DNA of 64,000 nucleotides from Adineta vaga (lineage: Eukaryota > Rotifera). The DNA lies in NCBI GenBank assembly GCA_021613535.1, contig CP075493.1, positions 13,950,001 to 14,014,000 of the forward strand. The letters run 5' to 3'. Below, one piece after another: positions 22,005 to 34,152 of the stretch. How positions within the stretch are numbered: position 1 is the first letter of the stretch; every line of letters starts with the position of its first letter. A model generated the notes under the pieces. It saw only the letters and a list, made by a program, of their open reading frames with translations. It made no database searches and was not told the origin of the DNA. The position numbers were made by a program, and so were the translations under genes.

Positions 22005-25000
22005 ATGTCAACGTTTGAGCAGCTTACTGCTGGTACCAGCCCGACCGCAAAAACAGTGGAGAAGTTCTTCGAAGATATATGTTGCACATTTTCATCTATA
22101 CCGATTGAACTGTCTGAGCAAAAACCTACTCGGTCAGACCAAAAAGATCAAGATCAACTCGCTTCAACTTCGAAAAAGAGACAACTTTCGGCGACTACTG
22201 ATGGTCCCAGTCCTAAATTAAGAAAGAGATTGAATCTGATAGCTGTTGTACACTTATTACCAACTTTACCGGCATACTTGCGTGCTTTACACAAAATAGG
22301 TGATATAAAAGCCATTATATTCAAAGGTGTAGCAGAGAATGATCGACCCAAACATATGAAAGATATGGCTGAATGGGTAAAAAATCACGAAACTTTTGGC
22401 CCTGCTGTCAACGAAACAACGAAGGAAGACCTTAAACAAGAGGATAGTGTTACTGAACTCTTGTCAAATGCTGCTGATAGTAATGGAGAAATACTAATTA
22501 TGGATATAGGTGGTTATTTTGCTCATTGCTTACCAACTTTAGCTAAGTCCGTCGCAGCTGGATGTCCTTGGAAGCTATTAGGTATTGTTGAAGATACTGA
22601 AAATGGACATCAAAAGTATCACCAGGCTTTAGAAAAGTTTCGATCATTAAATAGTTCAGCTTTGCCACAACCGAAGATATATTCCGTAGCAAGAAGCCGC
22701 ATGAAGATGACTGAAGACTATAACGTTGGCAAGTCTCTTGTACGCGCAGCTGATACTATTCTTCGACAGTCACTGGATCATCGTTTAGAAGATCATCGTA
22801 CTATTGGTGTACTTGGTTTCGGTAAAATTGGTAGTAGTATTGCAATGCATTTACGACAGCAGCACATTGGCATAGTAATGGTCTACGACGTAAATCCAGA
22901 GATTTTACTTCGAGCACATTCATACGATTTCGTAATATGTTCTAAAGAACAAATGTTGGAACAAGCTTCGTTCATTTTCTGTGCTACAGGTAATAAGGCG
23001 CTTACTTACAATGATTTAATAAACATTGGTACAAATGTTAAACGTCTCATAATCGCTTCATGTACTTCCGCAGACGATGAGTTGGATATTCATAATGGCT
23101 TTGAACGTAATAATAATAAAAACCAAAGCACTGATCCTCGTAGCTTCTCTCGTTATACATTGACGCGTTTGAGTGGCGAGCCTATCGACATAGTTCTTCT
23201 GTGCAATGGTAATGCCGTTAACTTTTTTCACCGTGCTGTACTCGGAGAGTCGATCCGATCTGTACAAGCCGCTATGATAGTATGCGCACTTAAGTTGCAG
23301 CACTTGTCTTCCAATGCTGACTTAGCATCCGGAATTAATACTTTGACCAATGAAGATGAGATGCGAATTGCTCGCCTTTGGCTTCAACATTTTACACAAT
23401 TAGATGTGCATATAATAACAAATTTGGTCTGTGCTCATATGAAGTTTGATAAAATTAGTGTTGAAGAAGCTATAGGTGATTTACCTGTTGATGAAAGCTC
23501 TATCAAGCAGTTAAAAGAAAACATGGGTTTGACGAAAACAAACAACACAGATGCGATAGATTTCATGGATTCTACAAGAAAACTTATTGTCACAGCACCA
23601 CGTGGATCAGGCAAGACGGCAATACTGTTTTCTTTTATTCACGACGTTCGTAACTATTATGATATCATATGGTGGTTTGATTGTAATGATTCGTTTCAGA
23701 GCACACTACTTTCATTGGCACATGAATTTCACGTTTCTTCTATCGAGCGATCCGAAAATGACCTAGGAAGAGCTGTTCTAGAAGCACTTTTCTCATCTCT
23801 AGCAGTCAACAGTATTTTATTAATCATTGACAATGTTCAAAAAGATGATGAACAGAATGCTTTTGAAATGACTGCCAATATTGCAAGCAACACAAACGGT
23901 ACAACATATCCCAAACAACGTCCGTTTAGATGTCATGATTTTCTACGTATTATCAATGAAACTTTGGATGGTGAATCGCGCCGTCAACGGCGATGCCATA
24001 TTATAGCATTGTACACAGACCATAGCGCTAACCAACAACCATCAAAAGAAATTTCGCCACCAAAAATCCAAGAAGAAAAAGATGATTGGCTATACTTACC
24101 CCTGGAAATGATTGTGCATGAACAAACACCAGATAAGATTATTGGTTTGGTTCTTAAAAATCTTAGTCCAGACGTGGCAGAAAATCGAAAGCAACTTATC
24201 CGTAAAATTTTATCTATTGATTCACGTCGATTGACAATGCGATTGACTAATTTACTTTTGACGTCAACGAATATAGATGATACCGAATTAACGGAACTTA
24301 CAGATAAAATCGATAAACAAAAACTAGGTCAGAACGGAAATTATGATGTATTATCCCAGTTGATTAAATTAGCATTGGAACAGTTGAAAAAGGAGGATGA
24401 ACGCTTTTTTCTCTGTGCTGAAGTCGCCAGTTTGATACATACTTCAAGTATAAGTCGAGAAGTATTTCGTCACATCTATCGCATTTTGTGTCCTTACGAA
24501 AATACCTCACCAGATTGGGATTCATTTTGGCAACAACTCCTTTCAAAGTACAAGAAATATTGCTTATTAAAACAAAATTTTCTAGTACCGACGATTCATA
24601 GACGTGTAAGTGAGCGTCATATTCCTTCTGAATATGTGGAAGTCTACAGTATACCAAGTACGTACGCCAAAGCATTATGCGAATCAATACTCAGAGATAA
24701 TACATCTCGCATCTGGGAATATGCTTTCGAACTCATTAATAACCGTTTCAGTTATGATTACTATGGCTTCAAAGATGATAAAAACTTGCATTATGACGAA
24801 CAGGGCATTTTTCACTACCTTGATCATGCAATTGCTTTAATCAAACGTAGTGAAAAATACATCGATAATGAGCATTATGCCCAATCATGTGGTGAACTAT
24901 TATGTCGCTTAGGATCGTACTATCTAAATGAGCGTCGGATGTATTCTGAAGCAGCGCAGTCGTATTTCAAAGCAAACACTATATTTGATAGTATGATGAA

Positions 25001-25739
25001 ATCTCCGAATGTCGATGGTGACGAAGAGAAACGTTCATTATTGTTCGTTTTAAAATGTAGTACAACACAGATGTGGAAAATTTGTGAGCATCTTACTGGT
25101 AAGCCCGATAAAACAAGAGATGAAGATTTTATTTCAAAAATTGAAGAAACTCGATTGGATCTGGGAAAAATATCAGTAAACGCGGCTCTTTCAGGGAAAT
25201 ACGACCCAAAAAGATATCAAGTCGAAGCAACTATTGCCGTTGCACGTATCAACGTGCAAATCGCTCGAAACTCAGATGTATCTGAAGATGATCGGAACAG
25301 ATTGTTAACACAAGCCAAAAAAGAACTCGAAAATATCCAAAATGAAGATTACATTGGGACTCGTACACGTTCATTATTATTTCAAGTTCTTGGTACTACA
25401 TACAGTCTTTTGAAACGTTATAAACAAGCAATCGATACCTACCACAAAGTCTTAAAAATGCGTGAAGAAATATTAAGTTTTGACCATTTGGACGTGGCAC
25501 GTGCAAAATATCGGCTTGCTTTATGCCTTGTAGATTATATTACAAATTCGAAGGATGAAACGTGCAGTCCCGCTGAATATGACGAGAAATTAAATGAAGC
25601 GAAGTGTTTGTGCGAGAAGGCATTCACAGTACAACAGGCACGACTACCCGCGAAGCACAGTAACTTGGAAGACTGCAGTACTTTACGCAAACGCATTGCA
25701 GAACTGTTTGAAAAACTCAAGGATAAACAAAATGAATGA
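22005..25739 (+). CDS. AdoHcy-hydrolase-like / STAND NTPase / TPR fusion protein
   Basis: A single uninterrupted frame codes 1244 residues from the ATG at 22005 (upstream codons begin only with GTG). Residues about 70-400 resemble S-adenosylhomocysteine hydrolase: LLGIVEDTENGHQKYHQ parallels its GxxEETTTG segment, SRMKMTEDYNVGKSLVRAAD parallels the KSKFDNLYGCRESL region, and GVLGFGKIGSSIAMHLRQQ is a Rossmann NAD-binding loop near 270. A P-loop APRGSGKTA sits at about 531-539 and a Walker B-like ILLIIDN near 605, typical of STAND ATPases. The C-terminal third (residues about 950-1240) contains TPR helices such as LGTTYSLLKRYKQAIDTYHK. STAND proteins are signal-triggered switches; the N-terminal domain is normally the effector. 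Whether the hydrolase-like domain is catalytic is unknown. Lack of introns contrasts with its neighbours. Confidence 0.8.
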   Translation: MSTFEQLTAGTSPTAKTVEKFFEDICCTFSSIPIELSEQKPTRSDQKDQDQLASTSKKRQLSATTDGPSPKLRKRLNLIAVVHLLPTLPAYLRALHKIGDIKAIIFKGVAENDRPKHMKDMAEWVKNHETFGPAVNETTKEDLKQEDSVTELLSNAADSNGEILIMDIGGYFAHCLPTLAKSVAAGCPWKLLGIVEDTENGHQKYHQALEKFRSLNSSALPQPKIYSVARSRMKMTEDYNVGKSLVRAADTILRQSLDHRLEDHRTIGVLGFGKIGSSIAMHLRQQHIGIVMVYDVNPEILLRAHSYDFVICSKEQMLEQASFIFCATGNKALTYNDLINIGTNVKRLIIASCTSADDELDIHNGFERNNNKNQSTDPRSFSRYTLTRLSGEPIDIVLLCNGNAVNFFHRAVLGESIRSVQAAMIVCALKLQHLSSNADLASGINTLTNEDEMRIARLWLQHFTQLDVHIITNLVCAHMKFDKISVEEAIGDLPVDESSIKQLKENMGLTKTNNTDAIDFMDSTRKLIVTAPRGSGKTAILFSFIHDVRNYYDIIWWFDCNDSFQSTLLSLAHEFHVSSIERSENDLGRAVLEALFSSLAVNSILLIIDNVQKDDEQNAFEMTANIASNTNGTTYPKQRPFRCHDFLRIINETLDGESRRQRRCHIIALYTDHSANQQPSKEISPPKIQEEKDDWLYLPLEMIVHEQTPDKIIGLVLKNLSPDVAENRKQLIRKILSIDSRRLTMRLTNLLLTSTNIDDTELTELTDKIDKQKLGQNGNYDVLSQLIKLALEQLKKEDERFFLCAEVASLIHTSSISREVFRHIYRILCPYENTSPDWDSFWQQLLSKYKKYCLLKQNFLVPTIHRRVSERHIPSEYVEVYSIPSTYAKALCESILRDNTSRIWEYAFELINNRFSYDYYGFKDDKNLHYDEQGIFHYLDHAIALIKRSEKYIDNEHYAQSCGELLCRLGSYYLNERRMYSEAAQSYFKANTIFDSMMKSPNVDGDEEKRSLLFVLKCSTTQMWKICEHLTGKPDKTRDEDFISKIEETRLDLGKISVNAALSGKYDPKRYQVEATIAVARINVQIARNSDVSEDDRNRLLTQAKKELENIQNEDYIGTRTRSLLFQVLGTTYSLLKRYKQAIDTYHKVLKMREEILSFDHLDVARAKYRLALCLVDYITNSKDETCSPAEYDEKLNEAKCLCEKAFTVQQARLPAKHSNLEDCSTLRKRIAELFEKLKDKQNE

Positions 25740-26509
25740 CTCAGTTGAAAAAAAAGTATAAAATTATTATAAGCAAAGTCTATATTAATCATATACCTCT
25801 AACAACTAAATGATGAATCACCTTCTTCTTTCCTTCTTCCTCTTATTTACTTAGATAGTTGTCATCACGACAAATTTAACATTATCCAAGCATTTTCCTT
25901 ATTGTCTTTCTTCTATTATATCACATGTTACCGATGTAACTTCTTCTCTCTTATATGACACTTCGATCTCTCTCGTTTCATGATCAAGTGTTGACCCTGC
26001 TTTCTTATTTAGACTTTGTCCGAATGATCTTATATATCCAACCTCAGACTTAGTGATAAATACGTTATTTCTATATTATATGTGAGTGTTGTTATTTTTC
26101 TGATAGCGTGATACTGTGTATTCTGAGTACTATGTAAAGGACGAAGAAAATACAGTATAGTTGCGATTTCTTTGGAAAAAATAAAGATATACACATATAT
26201 CAGCTCTCGTATTCTTATACTTTGGGTGACAAATCGTCACAATATCGATTTCATTCTTGATGGTATGATTGGGTGAGGCTACTCTTATCTTTTGTCACCC
26301 GCACCCACACCCTCAACAAACCCTAATAATTACTCATCTAAAGCGTGATTTTCCTATAGGACTTCTTGATAATATGACTGATGGTATAGCTCTGACTTTA
26401 TTTCCAGCGGTCTTTATTACTCTCATATTAATTGAAATAAAATTTATCATGACGATATATACAGAATAAAGTTGCTAAGTATTCTACTATTCATCACATT
26501 ATAAAAATT
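25740..26509. other. Convergent 3' intergenic region with G-rich hairpin copy 3
   Basis: Nothing coding is recognised between the two convergent genes apart from the inverted element at 26271. Confidence 0.5.
26271..26314. repeat. G-rich inverted element, copy 3
   Basis: Left arm GGGTGAGG, core with CTTATCTTTTG, right arm CACCCGCACCCACACCCTC. It is more diverged on the left arm and in the GATATC core but keeps arm order and spacing of the other copies. Confidence 0.6.
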
Positions 26510-29500
26510 TTAAAATATTGTCTCTTCAATAATGGAAATAGTTGTATTATTAATTGCTCTCGGAGGTAATGGTAATGAGTATTCGATATAAGATAATCTC
26601 TTTGGTAATTTGAAATTTTTGACTCGTTGTTGCCAACGTCGTCGTCTTTTTCGTCTTCGTTCTAGTTCTCGACGGTCATTGTCTGTTAAATCAACACCGA
26701 AAAAATATTTGAGTACATCCATAATAATGATAAATGTTATAACGCTTGCTAAGCAACTAATCGCTACATAAGCAAATGATTTGGAAATTTTTTGACGAAT
26801 AACGATTGCTTGTTCACTTATTTCACAAAATCGACCAGAATAACTTGTTCCAAGACATTCACACATGAAATCAAGTAATAATGGTCGACATATACCATTA
26901 TTTAAACATGTTACATTTTTACAATAATTTACTTTTGTTTCACAATGAACATTGGTCCATCCAGATTGACATGTACATTCAAATGTTCTATTTGATATTT
27001 CAGTACAATTACCTACAAAAAGAAAAAAAAATACTTTTCTGATAATTATTTTAAATCATTCAATATACCGTTATTCTGACAAGTATCCGTTTTACATAGT
27101 TGATTGTCAAATTGGCATTGAATACCATTAAAATCTGATAGGCATACACAACTATAACCATACGAAGTGCTATTGGAATTGATACAACTACCATTATTTT
27201 GACAGGGTTGAAGAATGTCACATGGTGCAGATGAAATATTACAAGTAAGACCAATTTGATTTGGATTCGAACATAATGGTAATACAACAATGGACGAAGG
27301 TAATATAACTATAAAATATAGAAAACATCAATATGAACGAGTTTTTCAAACTAGTTTAAACTACTTTTTGGATGAGATACTGTTGTGATTGCGACAGTTG
27401 TTTGTTGTGTTGTAAATGTATCTATATTAAAAATTTAAACAATTGAAGAAAACTACATAGATGAAATTGTTGAATATTTACCACATGAATTTGTAACAAT
27501 AGGAAATTTTTTCACTCGATTATTGACCCATTCAGTAACAAACATATTACCGTAAATATCAAAACTAAGCATTTGAGGACCATTCATTTGATACGATGCT
27601 GATCCTGAACCATTGCATCCAACTAAACATTGAAAACCATTCGATCCCGATACAACAATACGATGATTATCTTTATCAACAATATACAGATTATCATTCC
27701 CATCTAATGTCATTCCAGTGGGGCGATAGAGTGAAATCGTAATATTTAAGGATGTATTTCCTGCTACCGTTATACCATTCAATTCTCCTGAGTGAAAAAG
27801 TTGAATTCGATGATTATTATAATCTGCTACGTATAGATCAAAATTGATGTTAACAAAAATTCCATGAGGTGTATTCAACTGATTCAACAACGATCCAGCA
27901 CATCCTGTACCTGCTACGGTTGTAATTGAATTTGAATTACTATTCAATGATTTTGTGACAATTTGATGAAAACCATTCAATGCACAATATAAAGTATTAT
28001 TCAAATCAATGAAAAGTCCATAACATTGTTGACCAACAAACATGACAGCAGTGCTAGTATTTTCATCTAATGAAATCTTTATAACTTCACCAGTTCGAAA
28101 GCCATTATCAATATAAATATCACCGGATGTGGAAACAAACAGACCTCGAGCTGTGGAATAATTTCCCGATATTCGTCGTGTTGGATTCGTACTATTATTC
28201 GACCAGATAACAATCTCACCAGCAGCTCGATTAAGAACATAGATGGTATTATTTGTATCAATAAAAATGCCAAAAACTTCTATACCAACTGTATCATTTG
28301 TTGCAAAAATGATTCCATCCGGATTCCAACTTGTTGATGGACAAAATTTCAATCGATTGTATGAAACAACTTGAGCAAAAACAAAACAAAAGTAGATAGT
28401 TTTTGAATAAAAAGCATAATCAACAGACTTTTCGATGGAATTATTTGAGTTTTAGTTGTTCGCATAGTGGTTTTTACCGAGGTTATCTCTAAAGAAAATT
28501 TAAATTATTTATTCGAAAATAAAAAATAAACAATTGGTTACCATGACTAATCATCGCCGAGATTGTAGTTGTTGTTGTTATTGTATTTGTGATATTACAG
28601 GAATTATTGATTAAATTAAATTTTTGAATTCGATTATTCCCATTATCAACCACAAATATATTACCAAAAGTATCGAAACTAAGAGTATATGGAGAAGATA
28701 ATCTACTTGCTGTTGCACCTGATGTCATATTACAGCCAACCAAACACCGAAATCCATTAGGTCCTGATCCAACGATGCGATTATTCCCTTTGTCTACAAT
28801 GAAAAGATATCCATCTGCATCTAAGGTGATTCCATTGGGATTTTTCAATGAAATTGTCCAAGTTAATGATGTATTTCCAGCGACAGTTGTACCATTTAAT
28901 TCTCCTGATCGAAAGAGTTGAATTCGATGATTATTCGTATCTGCTACATATAAATCATAATTATCAGTAACAAAAATTCCGTTGGGCCCATTCAACGTGA
29001 ACATACTATTTCCAGAAGAACCAGTACCAGCTACATTCGTTATCGTAGTTGAATTCTTATTTAATGATATAGTTCCAATTCGATGAATAGTACTCATTGA
29101 ACAATAAAGTGTATTACTAATATCAATAAATACATCAAAACATTTGCTACATGTATACATAATTGGAGTGCCATTTGTTGAATTTAATGACCATTTATCT
29201 ATTCGACCAGTTGAATTAGCACTATCAATATAAATATCACCAGCAATTGTGACAAAAAGACTGTATGGATTAAGTATATTATCAGAAATGATTCTTGAAA
29301 TTGTAGAATTTGTTCCAGACCATATAACAATTTGGTTATATAGTCGATTAGCGACATAGATTGAATTATTTCTATCAATAAAAATGTCGTATGGTTTAAC
29401 TCCGACGGTATTATTATTAGCAAATGTTGTTGCATTTGGATTCCATGATGCATTCGGACAGAATTTTGGTTGATTGAAAGAAATAGCTATGAAATAACGA

Positions 29501-29590
29501 TTCCTTTTTATCTGCATTTCCATCAAAACCTGAGTAGAATCATTTACCTGATAGTTGTCTAATGATCATGAAAATGATCCACAGTTTCAT
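26510..29590 (-). CDS. Single-pass receptor with two NHL beta-propellers and three EGF-like domains
   Basis: Seven exons join in phase: 29590-29548, 29486-28542, 28488-28429, 28369-27482, 27421-27365, 27308-27069, 27012-26510, giving 911 residues. Signal peptide MKLWIIFMIIRQLSA is followed by two NHL blocks of about 300 residues (20-325 and 345-645). Each starts FCP.(A/S/T).SWNP and holds repeats such as PNGIFVTDNYDLYVADTNNHR and GELNGTTVAGNTS. A Thr-rich linker joins them. Three EGF-like modules (CQNNGSC...C.C; CQNNGNC..CTCQSGW; CLNNGICR..CECLGTSYSGRFC), one membrane helix near 820-843 and a tail with ERRRKRRRRWQQR follow. The two halves appear as separate frames but the splice phases agree exactly, so I call one gene. 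NHL propellers bind proteins or RNA; on the surface they suit ligand or matrix binding. Confidence 0.85.
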
Positions 29591-30299
29591 CTCGCACCAA
29601 TCGATAATGTTGCGAACAATTGAACTCTTTTCTAATTCACCGTTCTTCTTTGTCCTCAAAGTTGATAATTTTTCCGTTATTATTTATCTATACATTGAAA
29701 CTTTGAAAAGGATTTTTATGTACTCTCGGTCATATTTTTGCATCGTAATCAATCATTGACGTCAATTGTTCTTTCTCTTTCCGTTTTTCTTTGAAGATAT
29801 ATTGAATCAAATATTAGAATTGAACGATCATAGTATTGACAAAGAGAAAGAGCAAACCATCCTGAGTTAGTGAGCGAAGAAAGAACAATATATTCATTGA
29901 CATTCTCAAGATCGATATAAAGATAATCAACCTCATCTCGCATTCATTGTTATGGATATTATCCCAACTCCAACATTCAACGAAAAGAAGAAACAAAACT
30001 AAACAATGCACTGATGAATATTTAAGAATGTGAGTGATTATAGATATTGATGTTTCTGAAGAAGAGAATCATACTTACATCTTGACACGCTTTTCATTCG
30101 CATGATGTTTTATACATTGGGTATTATTAATATACAAAATACATTTCATGACTCATTGTAGAAAGGAATAAAAAAACGAATAATGAATCATACATCATCA
30201 CGTGGAAAAAAGAATGTCGAATGTTAAAAATAACAATATGTATGGTTGGAAAAAATTATTTACTTCCATAACTTTCACAAGTAAAGAGATACTGTTGAA
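29591..30299. other. Divergent promoter region, no gene seen
   Basis: The propeller receptor and the RING-LRR gene diverge from here. No repeat, RNA gene or clear core promoter was recognised. Confidence 0.5.
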
Positions 30300-31728
30300 A
30301 TGACGAATAATTGTGAATATGTGGATGAATCTTCGATTGATATTAGTTTAAAATGTCTTATTTGTTCTGATCCTTATACAAATCCTTGTTCAACAATATG
30401 TGATCATACTTTTTGTCGATCATGTATTACAAAATGGTTCGAATCGAGTGATCGATGTCCGGCATGTGGAAAAAAACCAATGACAAATGAAGGTTTACGT
30501 GCAACAAATCGTATTGTTTTTGATATACTCGATCGTCTTCTTGTTCAATGTAAAGCTTGTCGGCAAACAAATATTCAACGAGGCAATTTTGATGAACATT
30601 CAAATCGATATTGTTTGAAAACATTTATATCTTGCTCAGCTGCAGATCTCAAATGTCCTTGGCACGGACCACGAGACCAATTAACTGCACATTTATCGAC
30701 ATGTTCTTATGAAATTATGCGACCAGTTCTCACTCATCTAATGAATACACTAAATAGTCTTACTGATCGAATACAACAATATGAAAATGAAAATAAAGAT
30801 TATCGCAATCGTTTGGATTTACATGAAATTGAGAGAAAACAATTAACAGATGAAATGAATATATTGAAAGCATTTTATTTTGAACAAGCAACTTTGTTAA
30901 ACAATTTAAAATCTACCAATCTTCAACGTGAAGATGATTATCAGAAACTAAATGCAAGAATGCAACTTATGCAAATATTATCAAGTAAGTTAATTGACTT
31001 ATTTGAGCATACATATAAAAAACATAATTCGATTGGAATTTCAAATTTTTCGATTTATTATTTTAGATCCGAGCGTTAATAGTAATCCTCGTCTTGAAAT
31101 GATACTTTCTCAATGTCCTATTAATTCCACAATTAATTTGAGTGATTTACGATTAAATAATTTTGATATACCTTTTATTATTCGTCATGCAATCATTCGA
31201 AAACAATGTTCAGTATTAAATCTAAGTAATAATTTAATTGAATCAAATGGAATTGAATTATTAGCAAATGCAGTACGATCAAATCTTATTCTTAAACGAT
31301 TATGTTTAAAAGGTAATCGAATTGATTTTAAAGGTGCAGAATATTTAGCAAAAGCATTAACAATTAATAATACACTTGAAGTTTTGGATTTAGAAACAAA
31401 TAATATAGCAGATTTAGGTGTAGAATCATTAGCTGGAATGATTCGTCAAAATCGAACATTGAAAGATCTTCATCTTAGTTATAATTACATTGAAAATAAA
31501 GGAATGGAAATGTTATTAAATGCAATGGATAATAAATCGACAATTGAACTTTTGAGTTTATCGGGTAATCGATTAAACGATAATTGTCTTGATACTCTTG
31601 AGAAAATGATTAATAATAATATTAAATTACAACGACTTGAATTATATGAAAATCATTTTTCATTAGAAGGTAAAACAAGATTATTGCGAATTGGTCATAT
31701 GAAGAAAGGTTTTAAAATGAACATATAA
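30300..31728 (+). CDS. RING finger / TRAF-type zinc / coiled-coil / LRR protein
   Basis: Two exons (30300-30984 and 31067-31728) join in phase across an 82-nt intron and give 448 residues. The RING is at 18-57: CLICSDPYTNPCSTICDHTF and CRSCITKW...RCPAC. A second Cys/His region (VQCKACRQTNIQRGNFDEH, then CKWP-type CPWHGPRDQLTAH) matches a TRAF-like zinc finger. A coiled coil follows at 140-228. The C-terminal exon encodes five to six LRRs of the ribonuclease-inhibitor/NLR type, e.g. LKRLCLKGNRIDFKGAEYLA and LEVLDLETNNIADLGVESLA. The protein is a likely E3 ubiquitin ligase with the LRRs as substrate or ligand binder. LRRs usually occur in other architectures; RING plus RI-type LRR in one protein is uncommon in model animals. 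Confidence 0.85.
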
Positions 31729-34152
31729 TAGAATGAAAATTTGTCAATTAATTCAATAAATTATAGACAACAAAAGTAAATCATTTCTTAAACTTTTGAA
31801 GAATCTCAATTGATAGATTGTTTTTGTTAATCGAGGTATCTTTTGCGTGTATAAAGTGTCCATAACGGATGCCACAAAGAAGAGAATGAACCACACTCAC
31901 AAAAGAATAATGTACATCAATATCATTTAGTATTACTTCAAATCATTTATACGAATCAAAAAATTATCAAAGAAACTGATTACATGAAGTTATTAATGCT
32001 TTTATGCAAGCTGTATGACCACTACGTATATGTCCTATACTTTTTTGTGTACTCAAAAAGTGAGTACACTACTAGAATCGGTCAGTGTGTCCGTCCGGCC
32101 GTTAACACAATAACTCTTCAAAACTACATTTGATCGATCTAAAAATTTCGTGCACAAAATTGTCTCACCAATATCTCGGTCGAGTTCGAAGATGAAAAGG
32201 TTCCATAAAGAAATGGTTGAGTTATCGAAAAAATTGTCATTTTTGACCAGACCATCCCTGAGGGGGGTACAGGGTTTTTTGAAAAAACATTTTCTGTCGA
32301 AATTATTTAAAACATGTATGAATCGACTCAGTTTTTAACGCTAGTTCCGAATCTAATATTGGTTTTGAGTCAAATCGTAGTTTAATAATGAAAAAATGCT
32401 TAAGAAAGGCCTCAAAATGCACAAAAACTGTATTTTAACACCGAATTGCCTAAATAAGTTTCATATGATCTGTAGTTTGGGAGTTTCCCAAATGCTTGGT
32501 TCTGTAGCTAGTCGGAACGATTATCAAAAGAGAAAAACCTGATCTCCAAACCTATTGATATTGATGATCTATTATGAAAATGCTGATATGTGTATGTATC
32601 ATAGATCTTTTATAGATTCATGAGGTTGCATATGACCGTTATTCCGATAGATTCCAATATAAAAATTCATCCATAACTCAACATGAAAAATCTTGCTCAT
32701 CGAAAACTTTCTCGTGGTAATTTTGATGCGTAGACATTCTAGAATGGTCCATCTCTCTCATACACTTTTTGCAGTACACATAACTTTCGGATAAAATCCG
32801 AAGTTTCCGCATTTTATTTTTATACAGTTTGACGATTGTGTTCAGTATGCGTACAATATATAGAAGGGTATAGTAGAACATGAAGTCAAAGGTTATATAT
32901 ACATATAGAAAGAAATTATTGACAAAATCAGTGAATATCTACGCATGCTAAAACCTAGAAATGACGTTTCTATTTCTATAAAGGTGGATTAACTTCTTAG
33001 TTATTGAATGATCACAAACTTGTTCTTACCAAACGAGTTTAGCTCGACGTGTGGCTTGATACTTGAATATATTTTCAAATGAATTGAGCATTTACTCAAG
33101 AATTCTTATAATCGAGTAAAAAGCCAATGACACAGAGTATTCCAGTACTTGTACCATTTGAACAATTCAAACTTGTTAACAATGAATTGTTATCCATTTA
33201 CAAAATATTGATCGGCATTTTGAATGTTGTTTATGTACACACAAATATTTATGATGGCCATAATCAATAGGTGACTTGAGCTTTTTGCAACAGTTGGAGA
33301 ATCACTCGATCTTTCACGAAACTTTTCAAAGCATTCTGTATAGTTCATTGAATACATCTTTTCACTAAATAAAAGTTTTAACAAATTCCAATTTAAATAT
33401 TCTATCTTTGATAAATATTTATCGGCAAATTGCAGACAGATACTCTGAAACAAAATCTTTATGTTTTGTACGAATTTTTTAAACAATCATATTCATCTCA
33501 AAGGACATCAGAAAATTTGAATCATTTTTATATAATATCTTTTAAAGCAAAATACATTCATCAAATATTGGCCTCTTCATCTGAGATTGTTTGATTTACT
33601 ACTTTAGAATTCATGTTTACTCATATAATAATAGTTTCAGTGGCATGTGACTAAGAGACGATACCAATTCCTTATAATCTTTCATTTCTGTTGGTGGTCG
33701 TCTAGGCGTGTGAGTCCAATATGTTTATTGAGACGAACACAAGAGAATGGCCAGAAGAAAACAGAAACGATACTAACTAAATAACAACAACAATGAAGAG
33801 AAAACTCCATGTATATATATGTATACTAAATGTATATACGCAATAGTAAACAACGTGACCAGTAATCACGCACAGACAGAATGGAGTCTGTAACAAAAGA
33901 AGAGAGGAGAAGAGAAGAAGAGATGAAACTAGAAGAAATGAATAATCTCCTATAATACCAACAATTTCTCTCGAAGAAAAATTAGAAATGAAAAGTGTAC
34001 TAAAAGATAAGCGAAAGCAGCTGTATGTCTATTTCTTATAGTGGATTTGTACGATTAGCTTCGAACCTTATCACATTAAAATTAGATAAACAAACAAGAA
34101 TAAATTTTTATTTCATTTCTGTTAAAAATATGAATATATTAACAAGCAATTA
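31729..34152. other. Long intergenic region with a possible repeat relic
   Basis: At 32050-32290 a non-coding block begins CTCAAAAAGTGAGTACAC, passes GTGTCCGTCCGGCCGTTAAC and ends near CCCTGAGGGGGGTACAGGG. The tone is that of the noncoding part of an old interspersed repeat, but I cannot name a family. A 98-codon frame at 33190-33486 (minus) has no recognisable domain. 33880-34010 is purine-rich. Confidence 0.35.

Noticed and set aside
27453-29526. Two separate NHL genes
   Set aside because: Introns between the blocks join in phase and the upstream block alone has the signal peptide while the downstream one alone has EGF and TM, so one gene is simpler.
32150-32338. 62-codon plus-strand frame
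   Set aside because: It lies in the suspected repeat relic and has no protein-like pattern.
33190-33486. 98-codon minus-strand frame
   Set aside because: No domain, biased composition, no splice partners or promoter; not enough to call a gene.
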